A DNA stretch of 64,000 nt from Tigriopus japonicus (GCA_010645155.1 CM021323.1:3050740-3114739); one strand, 5' to 3'; positions 24,756-36,977 are shown, counted from the first letter of the stretch. Notes: generated by a model from the sequence alone, not told the origin. Made by a program: numbers and translations.

Positions 24756-25206
24756 GGAACCACTGAATTTCTCTGGACTGGGAGGCTAACGAGAGAAATC
24801 ATGATTTTTCAGTAGGAACAGTTCATTTACGTTCTTCTGCAAACGAGACCTTGCCTATGCTGACAAGAATCCGTATTTCAATTTTCAGCTCAATCGAACG
24901 TCGGACTCAAAAGTTATGCTCGCTCTAAGTTTCAGTGCAAATTCCGAAAGAGAATGAATGAACTAGTGCTTTTCTGGTAATTGCTTTACCACAAAAGGGC
25001 AAGTGCATTCCTTCTATGCTTTCTTCAGTGCATAAGTTTGAGAAGGCAAAAATTTTCACTACGGCATCCATTGAGTTGAAATTTGAAATACGTTGTCCAC
25101 TGAATACAAGCCGGGTCTCGTTGGCAAAAGAACGCAATTGAATTAATCCTACAGGAAATAAGAATTCTCAATGTTAGCCTACCACACCAAAAATTCAGTG
25201 CTTCTT
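24756..25206. mobile_element. ~450-bp foldback element (copy 1)
   Basis: Two inverted arms of about 220 bp. The left end is AGGAACCACTGAATTTCTC with gactgggaggctaac, and the right end is the diverged complement ending attcagtgcttctt. The inner arms share gttcttctgcaaacgagacc and caattttcagctcaatcgaa. A second copy is at 62981-63429. There is no coding content; the ORFs in it are chance. It lies just 5' of gene 1. Confidence 0.75.
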
Positions 25207-27432
25207 GGACTCGCCTACGCCATCTTGTGTTGTAATTTTTACTTCCAAAAACGTTTTGACCCCATCTTGTTAGCAATTTGTGCGTAGAAAAGGGCGTTTG
25301 GTGCAAATTCTTTTTCACATGGACGTAATATGGATTCATTCAAGTTCATAGACATTGCAGAGCGTGAACAAAATAAATAAACACTTATGAGGTCAAATCA
25401 GAGGCGCAAAATGTGCCACTTTTTTGCTAGTAAGAGGGTCATTGATCAATCAAGAGGTCATTTGTTGCAACCCAAACTTAAATTCAATCTAGTTCAAGTT
25501 ATGTAGTGTTAATCCAATACAAATATGGACAAGAACACACTTGTGGCTTCAAGAATAAGTTTTAAAAAGTTGGTCTTGATTCTCATGTTTTGTCACACTA
25601 ATTTTCCGCTCAACAGTTGTGAGGGCAACATTTTCCTCACAAATTAAACGCATTACGCCCCACTTGCCAAATCAGCCTGACTAAAGCTTGTACGCTATTT
25701 AGTGATTAATAAACGATCTATGGTTGCAACCAAGATCGATAAGATTGAAGATCGATTTTTTTTTAAAAAGGCATTTTTCGAATCGTTCTTCTGGAGCAGT
25801 GAGCTCTAACAGGATATTGAGATCGACTTTAAAACACTAAATTTTTGTAAAATGATGCAAACGGTTTCGAACACGTTCACTGTTGCGAGTAAACTTGATC
25901 CTTGACAATCTCTTTTTTTTAGTTCCCATATGTCACCATTTAAATTAAGTTTATCCAAAATTTCAAGAAGTTAATTTGGTGAGGATGAAACAATCCAGAT
26001 TGCACAATTTACAAAGCATTGTTGCAAGGGGAAGGTTGAATGGAATTTTATAAAGGAAGTGACACCCGATTCCAAGTATTCCTTGAGTTGGATGAGATTT
26101 GACCACATATTATCACTTATATTCGCTAAGCCTTGTATTTTACGTATGTCAACCTGAAGCGGCACACTTCAAATTTCATGCGGACAATGTAGTTTCAATG
26201 TAATAGGATCAATCATGACACCCTGGAAGTTCTGTGGTGATTGATAGAGTTTTGATGGTAAACCAATCGGAGTTTTTTTCCCACCTTTCGTCTTTAAAAA
26301 CGAGATATGTCAAAATTCACTCAAAGTTCGATCTTGAAATCGATCTTTGCGCCAAAAAACCTAGCCTGTTGTTTCTATGTTTGTAGGTTGTAGGTCATTA
26401 TTCCAGTTCTTTTCATGGCTTGAGAGGTCTTGTGTGAAGAAGTGCTCATCAAATCAAGAATTCTAATTAATGACCACATGGCAATAAATTTTGAATTTCA
26501 TGTTGATTTGAAACGAATCGATTCTGCAAATCAAATTGCTTGCTCCTGCTGAAAAGGGTTGGAATGCAAATTGGAATCGTCCAATCCAAAAAGAAAAAAA
26601 CGGTTCACGTAGTGACAATTAGATGGTTGGATTCAAGAGATTCCTTTGATGTTGTTAAACATTGGTTCCACCATCGTGACAAATTAAGTGATGATTGTTT
26701 CTTGAATAAACAACGCCTAATATCAAGGTGAAACCTAAATAACCCCGAGCCATAAACAGCGTTTCTAAATATTCTTTTAACCCCCACGAAGCGATAAAGT
26801 CGTTCCATTCAATTGCGGCAAATTTCACATTAAAAGGTATGGAAGTGCTCATAGGTGTCATTATTGCATACGAGTTCAAATTTCTCAAGATGCGTTCCTC
26901 AAATTGTCACGACTGAGTTGATGAATAGCTGATGTTTTCATAGTTCAAAACAAAGACATTATAACACCATCAGAGAGTGAGTACCAAAAAACGCGGTTGG
27001 GAAATTTTATTGCCGACCTCCCCACTGACATGAGTTTTGCCAAGAGATGTTGCAAATGGGAAGTTTAATGGCGAAGCACCATTTGCATCAAGGTAGGCTT
27101 GCCATGAGGGTAATCAATGAGTTTCAACTCATTACTTTTGACCCCACATTGCTTGCTTACGAGCTGAGAGCCCCGACGTTTGATGGGTTTGTAAATTCGT
27201 CTCCACATCTGAAACAAAAAGCACTTTCTAAGTGAAAAATCATTTTTATGGAATCTTGGGCCTCAAACACTGATCTTTTAACATGCGTTTCATCAAACTA
27301 ATATTATTTGAACTCATTTATTCTTAGAAGATTTATAAATGTTCAGAAGTACCATAAAGAAGCAACAACGGGTGTGTTCATGGAAGTCATAATTCATTAC
27401 CTCCGCATGCGATGATTTATTAAGGTGGACAT
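25207..27432. other. Intergenic DNA upstream of gene 1
   Basis: No convincing gene is seen. It contains a half copy of the palindromic MITE (about 26318-26370: gttcgatcttgaaatcgatc, ending in ctagcctg). The unidentified first exon of gene 1, if it exists, would lie here. Confidence 0.4.
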
Positions 27433-27533
27433 CTGAGGCTAGTTTTTTAAGACGCAAAGATCGATCTTATGATCGTACTTTAGTACTGTAAGTTCGATCT
27501 TGAGATCGATCTTTGCGCTTAAAAAACTAGCCT
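27433..27533. mobile_element. Palindromic MITE, CWG target (copy 2)
   Basis: AGGCTAGTTTTTTAAGACGC.. to ..AAAAAACTAGCCT, flanked by ctg on both sides. The inner arms contain gatcgatcttatgatcgt and its partner. Same family as 23747-23850. Confidence 0.8.
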
Positions 27534-27735
27534 CTGTTCAGCAATTTCGAAATCGCAAGCACTCAATTGTTATATTCAATCGTCTGGTTAGACTCCAATT
27601 CAACGATGATTGTGATGGTGTATTCAGGGACTCAAGATTTGTAATAATAATAAAAGGAATATTAAAAAATAAAGGAATCAATTAAAGGAAATGAACAAGG
27701 CATTTGTAAAGGCAGTTGCTTATTTCTGCATTGAT

Positions 27736-27975
27736 TTAAACAAATTTTCGTGGCTGTAGATTTTTCACACCCACATAAGGATTGTAATACACTGTCAACA
27801 AATAATTCATTAGTATTATTTGTATGGTGAACATTTGTAAGAAATTTGATCTCCCATCGAGAGGGTCTACGAGTCTATAAAACCCTTGAATAGTGGGTTG
27901 ATCAGGAACAGTTTTTTCTAAATGTGCCCAACCCTGACTTGAACGCTGTTGGAAGATCACCTCCTACATATTTCG
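27736..27975 (-). mobile_element. LINE 3' end fragment
   Basis: Minus-strand reading: FQQRSSQGWAHLEKTVPDQ, then PTIQGFYRLVD. This matches the closing peptide of the LINE fragment at 12415-12480, where DQPIIQGLYRSA follows MKSSSLLNRAPSLFN by about 50 codons. Only the last portion is present. Confidence 0.55.
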
Positions 27976-28173
27976 GACGAAGACTAATGGGCAAAAGATT
28001 AATTTTTTTTGTACCTCGCTTTTTATTTCAAATCCAAACTCAAACGGAACATTTTTTTGCCAATTGAATGGATTCTTCTTTTTTCATATAGGTTGTGTCA
28101 CTCTTTTTATGTACTTCTCTCTCGCTCTCACCCCGTCTAAAAACTACCAGTAAAAGTATGATCTAGCAATATC

Positions 28174-31008
28174 TTATTTGTCCTTTGTCCGCAAACAACC
28201 ATCCATTAATGTTGTCGGCCACCTCAAATCCAAGGTGCTTCCCTTCGCCATGTGGCTAGCTTGAATGATTTCCATTTCGTTATTTAGATAGGTGATGAAA
28301 CTGTTGAAAAGATCTCCCAGCTTGTCTCGTTTTATCTTCCAAAGGAAGTATCTCATTAAAATCAGAATTGTATTAATTGGATGAGAAGGTGGAACACTAG
28401 AACAATGAAAGAGCGCTTGGATTCTCTTCATTTTAAAGTTGATGCCAAAGTGATGCCGAATGAGTTTTTCTACCTTCAGATGGAATCTCTTCACGACATA
28501 ACATTCGAAGAGATGATGTATTAAGGTTTCATTTTCTTCACCACAGAAGTCACACGTTGGGTCAGTGATTGGCTTTTGTTGACAAAATTGGCTTGTTCGA
28601 AACTTTGTTGTTAGAATATTTTGGTTGATTTTCATCTGGTGCCATATGTATTTGGCATCTAGATTTGAATGATGTGGGGAGTTATGTATCTTATTCCAGG
28701 TTGGGATTGAGATGACCGTATCCAGTCGGTCATGCCACTTTTGCTCGCATGATGGACGAGCAGTCCAAATCTTCCCATTTAGAATCCGGCGAACATCTAA
28801 AGTTCCCCTTCTGTGTTTCAATAAAATTGATGTTAGGAAAGTATGCTTAGGGCCAGTTGTTTGGACTTAAAAGTTTTTATTGTGTACTGATGTAAGATGC
28901 CCTTTAAGACTGTGGTATCTCAACTTGTGTGAAGGAGTATGATCGTGTGGAGCCAATTCGTCCAAGGCCCTAAATCCCATCTCTTGGCCCATTTTCAAGA
29001 GGTCGCCTATCGTATTTGTTTGCCTTAGGCATGGAAGGGTTTCTTTCTTGAATGTCTTTGTTCCAAACTTAAGTTTTGGGTTATACCATATCGGAACCAG
29101 ACTTAAATCTTGTGGATGATCTTCAATGTTACGAGCCAGCTTTGCCAATGCCATAAATGCTTCCTTCCAGAACGCGTTGTCAAGTTTGAAGGATATGGAA
29201 GCGAGATAATCACTACCATAGTCAAAAACTCTTTCTGAGTCGAATCCAAGGTCCTGAATTTCTTCCTCTAATAGCGTTATCCAGAAATCGTCCCCGACAA
29301 TAGTTTTCCTAAACCATCCAAATTTCAAGCTCCCAATAAAGTTTGCAATATCTGGAAGATTCAAACCCCCCAGATTCTTTGGCGCATTTGTCCTATCTCT
29401 TGATATCTTGGCTGGCTTCCCGTCCCAGAGGAACTTTGATGACCTATTGGCGATTTTTTCAATTGTTGCATTTGACGGTCCAGGTGAAGTCATTGCCGAG
29501 TAGGTAATTTTTGACAGCGCTAGAGTTTTGATAACTGTTGTTTTTCCAATTGGAGTGAGTCCTCTCCTTCCCCACTCACTATAAACGGAACCAACCCCTC
29601 TTAACAACTCTGTGTCCTTTTGTTGAGAGCATTGTAGTTTCATGCCTAACACGGTGAAATCGTCCGACCAGACCATCTGTTTTTCCCCCAGTGTTATGTT
29701 ATTCGGGTCAATTCCTCCCAGCGGGATGGCGATTGTCTTGGAAGTGTTGATCTCCAGGCCACAAACATCTTTAAACTGTTCAAAAATTTCCATAGCTGCT
29801 CTCAATGATCTCGATATGTCCGACTCACTTCCTCTCAGAGTCAAAGTAAGGTCATCTGCGTAGAGATCCAGTTTATGTTCGTTGCCCTTAACCAAGAGAC
29901 CTTTGATCTGAGCCGTTTGTCTCAACTTAATGGCTAGTAGTTCCACGCACATAATAAAAAGATATGGCGACAGTGGGTCTCCCTGACGACATGAGCGGTT
30001 GACTGGGAAGTGGGAGGTAATACATCCATTTATATTAATGATTGACGAATTATCGTGGAGAAGAAGAGACACCCATCGCGTAATTGAATGGTCAAATTTA
30101 AAGTGAGTTAATGATTTTAGGATGAATGTATGTGAGACAGAATCAAACGCTTTGTGAAAATCGACCCCCAACATGACTGTTCCAATTTTTCGGGTGTTTA
30201 CATAATGTATGGCATCCTGTATATTCCTCAATGTGTCCCCTATGTAGCGATCCTGGAGGAATCCTTTCTGATCTGAGTGGATAATTCGGTTCAATGCCGG
30301 TTTTATCCTTTCAGCTATGCAAGCAGACGCTAATTTGTAGAGGCTATTTAGCAAAGTGATGGGGCGTAGGTTTTTAATTTTGCGCCTGTCTTTTCCTTGT
30401 TTAGGAATAAGTGTAATTACTCCCTGACTCTGAAGCATTGGGAACTTTCCGACATCAAAGGCATGGTTAATAGCATTCACGGCGTGATGTCCAATTCGGT
30501 TCCAGAACGCTTTGAGAAAATCCATAGAAAAGCCAGATGAACCAAGTGATTTTCCGTTTTTCAATCCTTTTAGGACCTTCGATGCTTCAGGAAACGATAT
30601 TTTACCCTTCTAGGTATGCCTCTCCTCTTCAATGGCCATTGGGGTAGCCACTCCATTCAGGAAGTTGTTCACTGTTTCAGGGTCGTCAAAGAGTACGTCT
30701 TTGGGGCTCCTAGTCTGATTGCAAGAGTCACATCTCAAGATTCGGCAATCTTGGCATGCATACAGATCTCTGTAGAAATCAAAGATCTTCTCTCGAACCT
30801 CTGATTCGTCTGTGATTGGTCGATTTTTGTCGTCTATCAAAGTTCCGATGTAGTCCCGACTTCTTTTGCCTTTTTCTAGCGAGCAAAAGTAGTGAGAAGG
30901 TTTCTCGCCTTGCAGATTCCACTTGACCCGGGATCTCACTAGTGCTCCAGGGTATCGCTCATTATAGATTTCTTCTAAATCAAGTTTCTTCTTGCCAAGA
31001 ACGTCTCA
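28174..31008 (-). mobile_element. 5'-truncated Tx1/L1-like LINE, nearly intact polymerase region
   Basis: Three consecutive minus-strand ORFs make one polyprotein. 30939-30610 has RVKWNLQGEKPSHYFCSLEK, the linker before the polymerase. 30564-28867 (565 codons) has IPKQGKDRRKIKNLRPITLL, VDFHKAFDSVSHTFI, CRQGDPLSPYLFIM and the catalytic YADDLTLTL. 28821-28174 has a Cys-His motif CDFCGEENETLIHHLFEC typical of the C-terminus. A stop near 30609 and a break at about 28866-28822 separate them. Reading upstream continues to about 31004 (KKKLDLEEIYNERYPGA) and then stops, so the endonuclease and ORF1 are missing. Few lesions suggest a fairly recent insertion. It lies between genes 1 and 2. Confidence 0.9.
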
Positions 31009-31794
31009 AGAGGTGGACTTTTCACGACACGGCAAAACGGGCCGGAGATGACCCAAATCAAGTGAAAGGCCAAGATCGAATGCCAATTCAGCCGAAAATT
31101 TAGACGAGCCTCTTTTGTCTTATGGCTAATTTGGTTGGGGGAACTGCCAAAGATGAGGCCGCTACTAGACTAAGGGTTGCTTGATGCAACTGTTGCAATG
31201 TTCAAAATAAATTTAAGATGCTCATTGATTGGCCCTTAAAGCAATCATTGGTTTGAATGGTATGCAAATGTGACTTAACTTATGGTTTTACCACACTTTA
31301 AGTCAGCTGGTCTGTCCTAATTGGTTGGTTCAAATATAATTAATCTGAAGAAGACAATGTGCCACAGGGTCCCTGAAGAGAGTGGGTGAAAATCAAAAAT
31401 GGTGACCAAAACAATCAGATTATTGTTAAAAACTTATTATGCAACATATTGGACAAAACCTGTCAATGTAAAGTGTAATGAGCTTTAGCCTTTTGCGAGG
31501 CTTCAAATAATTTATCTGAAAATAGTATCCAGAATGGCATAAGGGTTTTTCTTAGTTCTAACTAGAAGATCGCATAATCCAGCCTTTCTTCAAACTTTCA
31601 AGACACAACGATTGAGGCATGTCAAGTAGAAAATCTGCTTGCTTTTGCCATTAATTTCAATGAAGGCCTTAAATAAAATCATTCAGACCGCAAGTGTCTT
31701 TAAATATTCTTCAAACACTTCAAAATTGATTTTGTGTGCAGTTTTTCTGAGTTGCGGTAGACACCCTGAAGAAGGGAAACAAGCTCAGTTGAGT
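31009..31794. other. Intergenic spacer, nothing recognised
   Basis: No coding region with a recognisable domain. It ends where the outer arm of the inverted-repeat element at about 31795 begins. Confidence 0.4.
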
Positions 31795-31839
31795 TATTCT
31801 TTTAACTCGTGCAACAAAGTTATGGACATTAATCCACAC

Positions 31840-32555
31840 TAGTGATGGGAGGCAAACAAGAGCTTGGGCAAGCGGTCCGGTACAGTACCTTGGACTTGCC
31901 GAAACTTGGGTCTACTTGGGTGCCTGTACAAGTATTTTTCCCACCTTACAGGTTTGCCAAATTTGCTAGGAATAAAGACTAAACCTTCGGCATCAGAATT
32001 TCAATTAACCAGAAAGTTTCAGCGAAATAGGGCCCATGCCCTTGTTAGGATGGATTTTTAGATGAAAATACACAATTCAAAGCTTATGTATCGAGAAATG
32101 CAAAAGCTTTTGAGAATATTTCAAAAAAAAAAGAGTTGGCATCTTATATTTTTTTCTAGCAACTCTGAGTGACCGAGCTTGTTCCCAAGTGTGACTGTTA
32201 AATCTCATTCTTGATTGGCCCGAAAAGTGTATTCATGTGTGGCTTAGAACGGAAACTAAAGAAAAAACATGGTTTTGCAAATGCTATCCAAATCAAAATA
32301 TTTTTTGTTTCACTTCCACTGTTTATTGCTAAATTATTAAGGTCAAAAGATCATCGAAAATGCAACTTGACATTCTTTTCTTCTAAGTCACACTGCAAGC
32401 ATCTGAAATCTTCTAAGAGCAACTGCCGGCAACTGCATCTTCCAATGTTCCTTGAGCTTGCCAAGTGTATTGGTGTATTGCCCAAGTAATGCTTGTCAAC
32501 AACTTGTGCTTGGGGTGTCTGTGATGACTCATTACTTGCCCAAGTCACATCACTA
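31840..32555. mobile_element. hAT-type non-autonomous element (TAGTGATG family), copy 2
   Basis: A 716-bp element, inverted relative to copy 1 at 168-887. It runs from TAGTGATGGGAGGCAAAC to CCAAGTCACATCACTA. A perfect 8-bp duplication, ATCCACAC, flanks it (31832-31839 and 32556-32563). The matching empty target is present once at 34183-34190 in the opposite arm of the surrounding inverted repeat, which proves the boundaries. Confidence 0.93.
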
Positions 32556-33373
32556 ATCCACACGCACTTTCCTCTCGGAAGGGTGACCATAATTTGCGTA
32601 TCAAAATTGTGTTTGATGTTACTCACGTTAGTCACACTCATTTCTCGCGAAAAAACAACAAAATGTTTCTGATTTCCATATGAGATTGCTTCTGAGTGAC
32701 CTCTTGGAGGATCTTGAGCATGGATAGAACTACAGATAGTTCAAAAAGTGTCAATAAGGCAAAAGAGTGTAAGTTAAATGATATATGATTTTATTCATGA
32801 CACGTTCTTGTATGGTCAGTCAACAGATAACGGGATTTTGGTATTCAAAATATTAAAAAAAAACAGGAAAAGGTCACCTTATGTAGCATGGACAGCCAAG
32901 TAGGAAGTTAAGGGAGGATGTTAGGTTTAAAAAGCTCGACTGTTACAGGTTGACAAATTAGATTAGAAATCTCAAAAGTTGATGATGATGATTTATTTCA
33001 GGAATATTTTTGTGTCTCTTCGGTTACATCATGAACATGGAGGTGTGGCCTTCAAATAACAAAGACATAACACAAAAAGACATACGTATATTCCTCAGAT
33101 CCTGGATAAGCTATTGCTTGTTTTCACCAGGACCTCGGCACGAAATATGATATTGAATTGTGTTGCAGGTGCCATTTTGGAACACAATTGGAAACTAAGA
33201 AATTCTACTAACATATTGAATGTTAAAGAGTGCTAGCACAGTAAATTAAATTCCTCGTCGAATATTTTTGCTATCTAAGGCGGACATTAAATGTCGTTTT
33301 CTCATTCTCACAGGTATCAAATTGCATTGGCTGCTTGATCAAGCAATAAACAAATTTTGCTGATAATTCAAAA

Positions 33374-33790
33374 TCACATTCTAGCTTTGCTTGTGCGAAG
33401 TTTCATGACATGCTTCTTGATTGAGGATTTTCTTCCGTTTCCTTGGTCTTTCCTTGAAACTAATTTTTCTTCGTTATCTTGCTCTTGGTCATCGTCATTG
33501 CAAAACAGATCAGTTCCCTCTTTGGAGACACTTGACATCGACATAGGCTTAGAGCATCTTTTCTTTCGAGTTTTCTCAACTTCTTCAAATGGAACGCTCT
33601 CGTTGAGAGGTTTTAGGCCGTCAATTTGTGTTTCCTCTTTGTCCACGGTTGTGTCAACTTCTAAAACGGATCGATCGCGCAAAGCACCAGCCCTTTTACG
33701 ACCAGGTTGTTCAGTATTTTTCTCACTATCATTTTCAGGGCAATTTGCTTTCAAATGAGTTCTCGTAGAAATGGAGTAAAAACAATACAA
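33374..33790 (-). CDS. Unknown 138-aa charged ORF inside inverted-repeat element
   Basis: I do not recognise it. The minus-strand frame is rich in Glu, Lys, Ser and Asp, with an acidic patch (FCNDDDQEQDNEEK) and basic C-terminal stretches (GRKSSIKKHVMKLRTSKA). It looks like a disordered, possibly nuclear protein or a last exon. An acceptor-like tttgaaag lies near 33752, so the true exon could be shorter. Its position at the centre of diverged inverted repeats suggests it belongs to a mobile element, but a host exon is possible. The overlapping plus-strand ORF (33357-33758) is its shadow. Confidence 0.35.
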   Translation of the reverse strand: MYCFYSISTRTHLKANCPENDSEKNTEQPGRKRAGALRDRSVLEVDTTVDKEETQIDGLKPLNESVPFEEVEKTRKKRCSKPMSMSSVSKEGTDLFCNDDDQEQDNEEKLVSRKDQGNGRKSSIKKHVMKLRTSKARM

Positions 33791-34235
33791 ACTGCAAAGT
33801 TACTTAGAATGGTTCCAAGAATCATGATTTTAATGCCACCAAAAATGAAGAGAAGCCAATGCAGGATCAACCGTATTTAGTTTCCTATTCCTTATTTCCT
33901 AAAAATTATACAGTCAGCCTGTAACAGTTAAACTTTTCAAACCCAACACCTTAACTTTAACTACATGTTTGGCTGTCCATACTACTTCAGGTGTCCCTTT
34001 CTTAAAATAGACGACAGACGTGTGCTAGAGGAAAGGACGACCTTTACTCTAGGTCTGTTCAAGTAAAAGATAACCGTCACATTTTGTAATTGTTTCGCGC
34101 GAATTGAGTGTGACTAAAGTGGGTCAGATTGAATACAATTTTGATATGCAAATTATGGTCACCCTTCCGAGAGGAAAGTGCGTGTGGATTAATGTCCATA
34201 CAACAAAGTTTGTGTGGCTCATAATTAAAAAAGAG

Positions 34236-36179
34236 TGTTTTAGTGCCTATTTTCCAATGCATCATCATTCCCTTATCATTTAATAAGTTATACTTAAATA
34301 TATTATAATAGCTTTTATATTTATATTTTTATATTTATATATTATTTATAATATATATTAAGTAAATTAATAATTATTTGTTTAATGTCTTGTAGTGTCT
34401 TAGAAAGCTTTCTAGGTGCTTAATGTTCTTGTGAATATCTGAAGTGCGAGGCCTCTCAGAAAGCTAACTGAATGAAGGTAAGACGATTAAAACTTTTTTT
34501 GAGGATTATGATAAAGTTACTTTAAGTGTAAATGTTACAAAAGTGTAGCCTTTCCAAAGTAATCCATTTTAGACAAAGGTGTGCTGATCGAGCTTTTGTC
34601 CCTAATTTGCATTGAAATTTCGATTTTGGTTATGCTTAACAACGCCACGTAAATTAATCTTGAAAATGGATTAGGAACCATATTTCCCCCGGAAATTCTC
34701 CCCCAGACTAAAACGGGGAGTTTCATCGCATTCGTTCAATAAACAACTTGAACAACATAACGGCGTTTTTGAGGTTATCTGTCAACCGACTTGAACAACT
34801 TACAAAGATCTTGCTCATCCATGCCTTATCCTGAACTTAATTAAGACATGGCAAACTTTATTGCTTACTAGAAATCGAGTTTTTTATGGGTTGTCACCTT
34901 GGCATAAATTCATGTTGTAGAATTGATGGTTTCATCTTGGAATCTCTATTATTGTACGATCGTGTCATTGATTTCAGGACAATCTAAGTACGGGTAAGAT
35001 ATTCTTAACTTGTTCAAGTAGCGTAAAGTAGTGAATTTGCGTGTGGATTAAGGTCTATATGCCATAAAGTAGACTTGCACCTTACAATAAGAATTGATAT
35101 TGATGCAAACAAGTTGAAAGTCTAGATTTCATTCCTATAGAGGCATTGCAAGTTTAGTGTTTTGCTTGAATAATGTATTTTGTTATTTAAATATTCCAAA
35201 AGTGTATCCCAAACCGTTATCTGAAAATCATTTTATTTAAAACTTAAGCATACTATGAGTTAGCATAAATACTGTAATGTGTATAATTCATCATGTATAA
35301 TGTTTTTGTGGTCAAGGATGCTTAAATATCCAGGATTTGATTATTTCCAATGTGGTCCCAAGGACACACAAGGACTTTTAATTTGGCATAACCTTCTTTG
35401 CTTCTCTTCAGAACTTCATGATTTGAATTGTTATAGAATTTCATGAAAGACAAATCCAACCTGGATATAAGAACACTCAACAGGAAAATATCTCTTGATA
35501 TCAAGTAAGATACATAGTGAAAGACTAGTCAGTTTTACTTTTTTGTTTAGAATGCAATAATATATTAGAAAGATGTATTTTAGAGACCAAATTGAAGATA
35601 TGAGAACTGTTTCATAATGTTAAAGTTGATTTTGATTCATAGTTTAGCTTAGCTTTTTGTAAGTTTCAATGGCAGTCAAATTTGTCTCATAATTTTCATG
35701 TATTCATGTGCTTTCTATTCTTATTTTTTTGTTTATGAGTTAGTCCAATGATCAGCATAAGTTCGAATGATGCAAATGAACCTTATTCATTGAAAAGGTG
35801 TGTTCTAGGCTGAGTAAGAGTTAAAATAGTAGAATGTTCTAAGGATGTATTATCTGTTCATTGAAACCATGAAGAGGCATTACAAGTTTAGTATTTTGCT
35901 TGAATAATGCATTTTGTTATTCAAATATTCCAAAGTGTCTCCCAAACCGTTGTAAGTTGATGTACAATCATCAATTCTTTGAAAACTGAGACTTTCTACT
36001 TTCAAAAGCACGTTATCGCCTTTTGTGCTCCTCCACTTGATCTTGGTCACCCCTGATTTGCCGTGCGCCGTCCAGGGAAATTCTAGAAATTCTAGTTCTT
36101 GCCTAGAGTGGTCGCGAGAGAGTAATCCGTAGGTTTTGATGCGATTTCCTCCTCTAACGATCGTATATCCTCCAGGAGA
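34236..36179. other. Intergenic spacer with a direct repeat
   Basis: AT-rich with no gene seen. An 80-bp unit (aggcattgcaagtttag.., ..ccaaaccgtt) occurs at about 35140-35221 and again at about 35875-35954 in the same orientation with a few changes. A partial copy of the 31795-34235 arm (gtgcgtgtggatta-like) lies near 35030-35080. Confidence 0.5.
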
Positions 36180-36580
36180 CTAGCCTCTAGTTCTCTTTTT
36201 TCTTTTTTCTTTTTGGATGATTAACTTATCACAAAAAGTCGTATTTCTGATGATAGCACCTCCCAAAACAACGACGGATTTATCACAAATTTTGACTGCT
36301 GCCTTGTGGACACGTCTTTCTTCCTGAATTCTGCCACGTCTTCCTCTGTGAGATCCAGGCATCGTTCCTGTATATCCTCAATTAGACAGTTTAGCACTGT
36401 CATGAAGTGTTTGTCTCTTAGCAGTGAGACGTTGAATTTCCACAGACCTAACCCTCGCGTTCGCCTCTCCACATCCAGCACCAAGGTTTGGCTGGAGTGA
36501 TCGGACTTAAATGAGGGATTGATTTTCACTGATTTGAGGTATGGTAACAGCGAAGTTTAGATCAGTTGGTAGTCAAGACG
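36180..36580 (-). mobile_element. L1/Tx1-like LINE endonuclease fragment
   Basis: Minus-strand reading gives FKSDHSSQTLVLDVE (the SDH motif ending the endonuclease domain), then GLGLWKFNVSLLRDKHFM and DLTEEDVAEFRKKDVS. A frameshift near 36300 leads to a continuation in another frame. This block normally precedes the kind of polymerase seen at 28174-31008, so it may be a scrap of the same family. Confidence 0.7.
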
Positions 36581-36679
36581 GCTTCTTTTAATACATGTCA
36601 TTGTGCCCTATCAACTTCGTCACATTAAGAGATTCTGACTTCTGGAGTTCTCTCAGTTGCCGTAAAAATGAGTCATTGG

Positions 36680-36977
36680 TAGTGATGTGACTTGGGCGCT
36701 TGGGCAAGCTTTTTTTCATGACATCGTACACTGGGGTCGCCAATTTACCTTCAGTGAAATGGTACTCCCTTCTGTCTAACTTTCTTTATAAACCGGTTTT
36801 TCATTAAGAAGCACTGAAACGCGCCCCTGACTTTTGTAACTTTGGATCAGGGTTGCAAATTAACCTCAAATTTGTGTTTGCTTGAGTAAGTTAGCAGAGC
36901 ACAAAATCTCCATTAGGCGACCCTACCTTGCAACCTCCCGTGAAAAAACTTGCCCAAGCCCAGATTTCACATCACTA
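36680..36977. mobile_element. hAT-type non-autonomous element (TAGTGATG family), short copy
   Basis: A 298-bp element begins TAGTGATGTGACTTGGGC and ends CAGATTTCACATCACTA. A perfect 8-bp duplication, GTCATTGG, flanks it (36672-36679 and 36978-36985). The left 18 bases are identical to copy 1 at 168; the interior differs. Confidence 0.9.

Larger units (their letters stand above)
31795..34235. mobile_element. Inverted-repeat element enclosing an unknown ORF
   Basis: Sequence on the left (about 31805-31839 plus 32556-32660, then 32865-32960) recurs in reverse order and orientation on the right (34060-34225 and 33893-34000). Shared words include atggacattaatccacac, cctctcggaagggtgacca, tagtcacactca, cgcgaaa, atggacagcca and gactgttacagg. 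The arms are diverged (roughly 75-85% by eye). The left arm is interrupted by a hAT-like insertion (31840-32555). The centre holds an ORF at 33374-33790. A further partial arm copy occurs near 35030-35080. The element type is unknown. Confidence 0.6.

Noticed and set aside
33357..33758. 133-codon plus-strand ORF
   Set aside because: Shadow of the minus-strand charged ORF; its composition (Ser/Phe-rich) fits an antisense reading.
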